A stretch of DNA of 17,379 nt from Bordetella parapertussis (lineage in GTDB: Bacteria > Pseudomonadota > Gammaproteobacteria > Burkholderiales > Burkholderiaceae_C): contig CAMCWS010000134.1 of assembly GCA_945882755.1 (NCBI GenBank), positions 1-17,379 of the forward strand, in the 5' to 3' direction. Below are positions 14,199-17,379 of this stretch, piece after piece. Below the pieces are notes generated by a model that did not search any database, was not told where the DNA came from, and saw only the letters and a list, made by a program, of their open reading frames with translations. The position numbers and the translations under genes were made by a program. Every line of letters starts with the position of its first letter. Position 1 is the first letter of the stretch.

Positions 14199-15094
14199 GT
14201 CATGCAACGCATTAAATCACTGACTGCTTGAGCGGTATCTTCTGCACCCGTGATGGCTCTGACCACAGCCGCAGAGCCCACCCCAGTTTGCATGACGGCT
14301 GGCAGTGAATGCACATCGATGCCGCCAATGGCCACCAAGGGCATGTGTTTCATCAGTTGAACATACTGCGTCAACCGTCCCAAGCCTTGCGGCGCGGTTT
14401 GCATTTTTTTTAGCGTTGTGGGAAACACTGCGCCCAAAGCCATATAGCTTGGTCGCCAAGCAAAAGCCGCCAACATTTCGCTATAGCCATGGGAGCTCAA
14501 ACCTAAGCGCAAACCAGCCGAGCGTAGGGCTTGAAGAGGCGCGTCTTGCATGTCTTCTTGTCCCAAATGAACGCCATAAGCACCCGCGTCCATGGCCTGT
14601 TGCCAATGGTCGTTGATGAAAAGCAAACTTTGGGTGCCAGCCACTGCTTTGACGGACTGGGCAATTTGTTGGTTGATGGCGTGTGGGTCATCTGATTTGA
14701 AGCGCAGCTGCACCGTTGGCACCCCCAGTTGCACAACTTTGTCTACCCATTGGGCGTCGGGCACAACCGCATACAGGCCTAATTTGTGGGGGCAGGGCGC
14801 AAAGCTGGGTGTGTCCTTTGCCAATGACATGCCAAAGTCTGTTGCATGGCAAGGCCATAAAGAGGCATCAAACGATCCCAAACGAAAGCTTTGTGCTTGC
14901 CATGCATTCGCTACGCATTCGGCATCTTTAGCGATGAAGCCCAGACTGCGAGATCCCAGCCAAGCAGACTGGTACGCGGGTGTTTGACCGGTTTCGAGTT
15001 CCGTCAGAAACGACTCGCAAGCCTGTGGGTGATCAATTTGCAATTGCGGGTGCAATGACGCGATCAATTGTGCGTGATGGATGATGTCGTTCAT
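14195..15094 (-). CDS. thiE: Thiamine phosphate synthase with N-terminal extension
   Basis: A 299-residue protein. From about residue 106 (LGLYAVVPD) it is a standard ThiE TIM barrel: VQLRFKSDD, LFINDHWQQAMDAGAYGVHLGQEDM (pyrophosphate and Mg binding), LGLSSHGYSEM, ALGAVFPTTLKKM and PLVAIGGI. It joins HMP-pyrophosphate and thiazole phosphate into thiamine phosphate. The first ~105 residues have no counterpart in the usual ~210-residue enzyme; similar extensions are known to me from other Burkholderiales ThiE proteins, so it is probably not a fusion error. ATG 15094 overlaps the thiG stop as ATGA and is preferred over the TTG at 15106. Last gene of the operon. Confidence 0.95.
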   Translation of the reverse strand: MNDIIHHAQLIASLHPQLQIDHPQACESFLTELETGQTPAYQSAWLGSRSLGFIAKDAECVANAWQAQSFRLGSFDASLWPCHATDFGMSLAKDTPSFAPCPHKLGLYAVVPDAQWVDKVVQLGVPTVQLRFKSDDPHAINQQIAQSVKAVAGTQSLLFINDHWQQAMDAGAYGVHLGQEDMQDAPLQALRSAGLRLGLSSHGYSEMLAAFAWRPSYMALGAVFPTTLKKMQTAPQGLGRLTQYVQLMKHMPLVAIGGIDVHSLPAVMQTGVGSAAVVRAITGAEDTAQAVSDLMRCMT

Positions 15095-15885
15095 GCGTGG
15101 TGCCAAAAAGGAGTGCCCAAGGTGGGTGTGCTGGGTTGAGCGGATTCGTGCGCTTGCATCGCACCCGACAAAAATGCAGATCTACCCGCTTTGACTGCAT
15201 TGGCAAAAGCCTCGGCCATGTGAACCGGATCGTTGGCCAAAGCCACTGCTGTGTTGAGCAAGACCGCGTCATAGCCCCATTCCATCACGGTACAGGCATG
15301 TGAGGGCAAACCCAAACCTGCATCAACAATCAAAGGCACATTCAAGCGTTCGCGAAGTGTTCGCATGGCATAGGCGTTCAAAGGACCTTTGCCTGTTCCA
15401 ATCGGCGCGGCCCATGGCATGACGGCTTGACAACCCACGTCCACCAGTCGCTGGCAAAGCACCAAATCTTCTGTGCAATAGGGCAATACTTTGAAGCCTT
15501 GTTTGATCAACTTATCTGCAGCCAATGGCAGATTCAAGGTGTCAGGTTGCAAGGTGTAGTCGTCACCGATCAACTCCAGCTTGATCCAGTCGGTTTCAAA
15601 CACTTCGCGGGCCATTTGTGCTGTGGTGTACACCTCATCCACCGAGTGGCAGCCGGCGGTGTTGGGCAGCACAGGGATCTTCATGTTTTGCAGCAGTTGC
15701 CAAAACACCGGCGAGTCTTGTGCGTGGGCAGTCTCGCGGCGCAAAGAGGCGGTCAGCATGGCAGGCTGAGCCAATTGCACCGCCTTGGCCAAAATATCAG
15801 GCGAAGGGTAGCGCGACGTTCCCAAAAGCAATCTGCTTTTGAATGTTTCGCCGTAAAGCTTCCACTCATCGGTTGATGTCAGCAT
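15091..15885 (-). CDS. thiG: Thiazole synthase
   Basis: A 264-residue TIM-barrel enzyme of normal length. The Schiff-base lysine is K102 in WIKLELIGD; NTAGC (75-79), PYCTEDL, MPWAAPIGTGKG (phosphate-binding) and VDAGLGLPSHA are the family's landmarks. It makes the thiazole phosphate from deoxyxylulose 5-phosphate, dehydroglycine and the thiocarboxylate of ThiS. Start ATG 15885 has a GGAGG site with a 7-base spacer, and only three bases separate it from the thiS stop, so stoichiometric expression with ThiS is likely. Confidence 0.98.
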   Translation of the reverse strand: MLTSTDEWKLYGETFKSRLLLGTSRYPSPDILAKAVQLAQPAMLTASLRRETAHAQDSPVFWQLLQNMKIPVLPNTAGCHSVDEVYTTAQMAREVFETDWIKLELIGDDYTLQPDTLNLPLAADKLIKQGFKVLPYCTEDLVLCQRLVDVGCQAVMPWAAPIGTGKGPLNAYAMRTLRERLNVPLIVDAGLGLPSHACTVMEWGYDAVLLNTAVALANDPVHMAEAFANAVKAGRSAFLSGAMQAHESAQPSTPTLGTPFWHHA

Positions 15886-15888
15886 GGC

Positions 15889-16086
15889 TTAGCCTCCAGT
15901 GATGGGAACAATGAGTTCGATTTTGTCGTTGTCATTAAGAAGTGTTTGGTGATACAGCGTTTTAGGTACAAACTGGGTGTTCACCGCGGCCGCAAAGGGT
16001 GGACTGATAGGTACAAGTTCAATCGCGTCTTTCAGGGTGGAACCCTGTTGTAACTCACAGGGTTTTTGATTGATCCAAACCATCAT
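15889..16086 (-). CDS. thiS: Sulfur carrier protein ThiS
   Basis: A 65-residue ubiquitin-like protein ending in the diagnostic GlyGly (IELIVPITGG), which is adenylated and converted to a thiocarboxylate that donates sulfur to ThiG. Two adjacent ATG codons (16086 and 16083) are possible starts; 16086 is chosen for a GGAG site 8 bases upstream. The start overlaps the thiO stop (ATGATG/TGA). Typical length for the family. Confidence 0.97.
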   Translation of the reverse strand: MMVWINQKPCELQQGSTLKDAIELVPISPPFAAAVNTQFVPKTLYHQTLLNDNDKIELIVPITGG

Positions 16087-17156
16087 GACTGCATCTCCTC
16101 GATGACGCGAATACCCAAAGATTGAGCGATGTCATGGTTTCCTGTCATCAGTCCCAAGGCGGCATCCAGCATGGCTGGGGCGATCAAAAACCCGTGGCGG
16201 TAAAGACCATTGATATGAATATGGCGTTGACCCTGCAAACGAATCGCCGGCAAGTTATCCGCCAGTGTAGGTCGAACTTGGGCGTTGATTTCCAAGATAC
16301 GGGCTTCTGCAAACCCTTTGTGCACGCTGTAGGCCGCGCTTAAGAGTTCGAGGCTGGAGCGTACGCTTGCTGGAGACGTGTCATCAGTTTCAATTTCAGT
16401 CGCCCCAATGACGAAAACGCCCTCTTGTTTGGGCGCTATATAGAGCGGATAGCGCGGATGAATCAGCCTTAAGGGACGGCTTAACTGAACTTCAGGAGCG
16501 TGTACCCGCACAACCTCGCCTCTGACGCCGCGCAAATGCTTCCAATCTGTTCGTGCACCTATGCCTCGGCAGTCGATAACCCAATCGGCTTGCGTGAATT
16601 GTTCTGGCGAAACTTGGCTTGCGTAGTGCAGGGTGACCAAAGGGTGGTTGAGTTGATGCCTCAAGGCGTCCAGCAATTGACGGTTGTCCAATTGCGCTTC
16701 ACCAGGCAAAAACAGCCCCTGCTGAAATGATTCAGCGAGTGAGGGCTCTAGCGCTTGCAGCGCGTGTCGGTCCAAAGAAACCGGCGCTTCAAGCTCAGGC
16801 AACTTTTGGCGTGTATCGCTCAACTTGCTGGCAAACCTGTTGGCCTCCGGCAAGTCCTGCCTGTGCCACACCACCAGGGTTCCTAGCTGTTGAAAAAAGA
16901 CCTTCTGTTGGAGTCTGGCCAGAATGCTTGGCCACCGCGTGAGGCCGTAGGCTCCCATTCGGACCACACTCAGTTCGGTGATCGCTGACTCTGCCAACGG
17001 TGCCAGCATGGCTGCAGCAACCCAAGCGGCCGACCCTTGGACGCTGGGCGCCTGTGCTTCGTGAAGCTGCACTTCATGGCCTTGCTCACTCAATGCCCAA
17101 GCCATGAGGCGACCCATCAAACCAGCCCCTAAAACCACACATTGCTGAGACGCCAT
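16083..17156 (-). CDS. thiO: Glycine oxidase ThiO (FAD-dependent)
   Basis: A 357-residue D-amino-acid-oxidase-like flavoprotein. The N-terminal dinucleotide fold is [20 protein letters not shown]; later landmarks are [32 protein letters not shown] and the C-terminal [13 protein letters not shown] that closes the FAD site. ThiO oxidises glycine to the imine used by ThiG, an oxygen-dependent alternative to ThiH. The frame is open to 17225, but ATG 17156 gives the normal N-terminus and avoids overlap with divergent thiD. No strong ribosome-binding site is seen. First gene of thiO-thiS-thiG-thiE. Confidence 0.95.
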   Translation of the reverse strand: MASQQCVVLGAGLMGRLMAWALSEQGHEVQLHEAQAPSVQGSAAWVAAAMLAPLAESAITELSVVRMGAYGLTRWPSILARLQQKVFFQQLGTLVVWHRQDLPEANRFASKLSDTRQKLPELEAPVSLDRHALQALEPSLAESFQQGLFLPGEAQLDNRQLLDALRHQLNHPLVTLHYASQVSPEQFTQADWVIDCRGIGARTDWKHLRGVRGEVVRVHAPEVQLSRPLRLIHPRYPLYIAPKQEGVFVIGATEIETDDTSPASVRSSLELLSAAYSVHKGFAEARILEINAQVRPTLADNLPAIRLQGQRHIHINGLYRHGFLIAPAMLDAALGLMTGNHDIAQSLGIRVIEEMQS

Positions 17157-17209
17157 CAAACTGCTGCCTTTGCAAGACTGGCCACCTTGACCTGACGATA
17201 ATCCCAACC
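17157..17209. promoter_or_regulatory. Short divergent thiO/thiD intergenic region
   Basis: Only 53 bases separate the two divergent starts. Both promoters or parts of them must lie here or inside the neighbouring coding ends. No THI-box is present, and the space is too small for a TPP riboswitch of about 100 bases. Confidence 0.5.
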
Positions 17210-17379
17210 ATGAACACTGCTGCACATGCCCATTACCCCCGTGTCTTGACCATCGCCGGATCTGATTCTGGCGGTGGAGCAGGCATACAAGCCGATTTGA
17301 AAACCTTTGCTGCGCTTGGCTGTTACGGCATGACCGCCATCACCGCTTTGACCGCGCAAAACACCATGGGTGTGCAAGC
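17210..17379 (+). CDS. thiD: Hydroxymethylpyrimidine/phosphomethylpyrimidine kinase, N-terminal part
   Basis: The frame begins at ATG 17210 and runs off the right edge (56 complete codons). [20 protein letters not shown] is the ThiD signature near the N-terminus, followed by [23 protein letters not shown], all typical of the HMP/HMP-P kinase of the ribokinase family. It phosphorylates HMP-P to HMP-PP, the partner of thiazole phosphate in the ThiE reaction. Divergent from thiO; a clear ribosome-binding site is not visible. Confidence 0.95.
   Translation, partial: MNTAAHAHYPRVLTIAGSDSGGGAGIQADLKTFAALGCYGMTAITALTAQNTMGVQ

Noticed and set aside
17157..17225. Longer thiO reading frame
   Set aside because: It would overlap thiD and add residues before the normal dinucleotide-fold N-terminus.
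1..17379. CRISPR array, insertion sequence or rRNA
   Set aside because: No regularly spaced repeats, no transposase and no rRNA sequence were seen on either strand.

Overview
The window looks like a chromosome segment of a betaproteobacterium of the order Burkholderiales, most likely a Comamonadaceae-type freshwater bacterium (Limnohabitans- or Rhodoferax-like). This rests on the thiO-thiS-thiG-thiE order with divergent thiD, on a ThiE with a long N-terminal extension, and on the protein sequences. The species is inference.

The window has two halves. Positions 1 to about 6906 are one end of an integrated mobile element (genomic island or ICE-like) sitting against the 3' end of a tRNA-Asn(GTT) gene. 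From left to right it holds the Pro/Ser-rich tail of a truncated gene, an extra IHF-alpha-type protein, an unrecognised 322-residue gene (minus strand), and a divergent 338-residue gene. Next comes a tight cluster of four small genes, three of which are tandem diverged paralogs, then an unrecognised minus-strand gene and a tyrosine recombinase whose upstream side faces the tRNA. The other end of the element lies left of the window. Most cargo proteins here match no family I recognise; the paralog triplet and its operon are the best candidate for an undescribed system.

Positions 6907 to 17379 look like host backbone. The tRNA-Asn is followed by about 500 bases without a protein gene. This gap holds inverted repeats and two terminator-like hairpins that point to a minus-strand transcript, possibly a small RNA. 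Then come ahpC-ahpF (peroxide detoxification), a strong bidirectional terminator, a small exported protein on the minus strand, and a three-gene plus-strand cluster: acyl-CoA ligase, branched-chain-amino-acid-type solute-binding protein, class II aldolase-like protein. The window ends with the minus-strand thiazole branch of thiamine synthesis (thiO, thiS, thiG, thiE, linked by overlaps or very short gaps) and the divergent start of thiD.

In function, ThiO, ThiS and ThiG make the thiazole moiety, ThiD phosphorylates the pyrimidine, and ThiE joins the two into thiamine phosphate. AhpF passes NADH electrons to AhpC. In the island, the integrase and perhaps the IHF-like protein would serve recombination; the function of the cargo operon is unknown.
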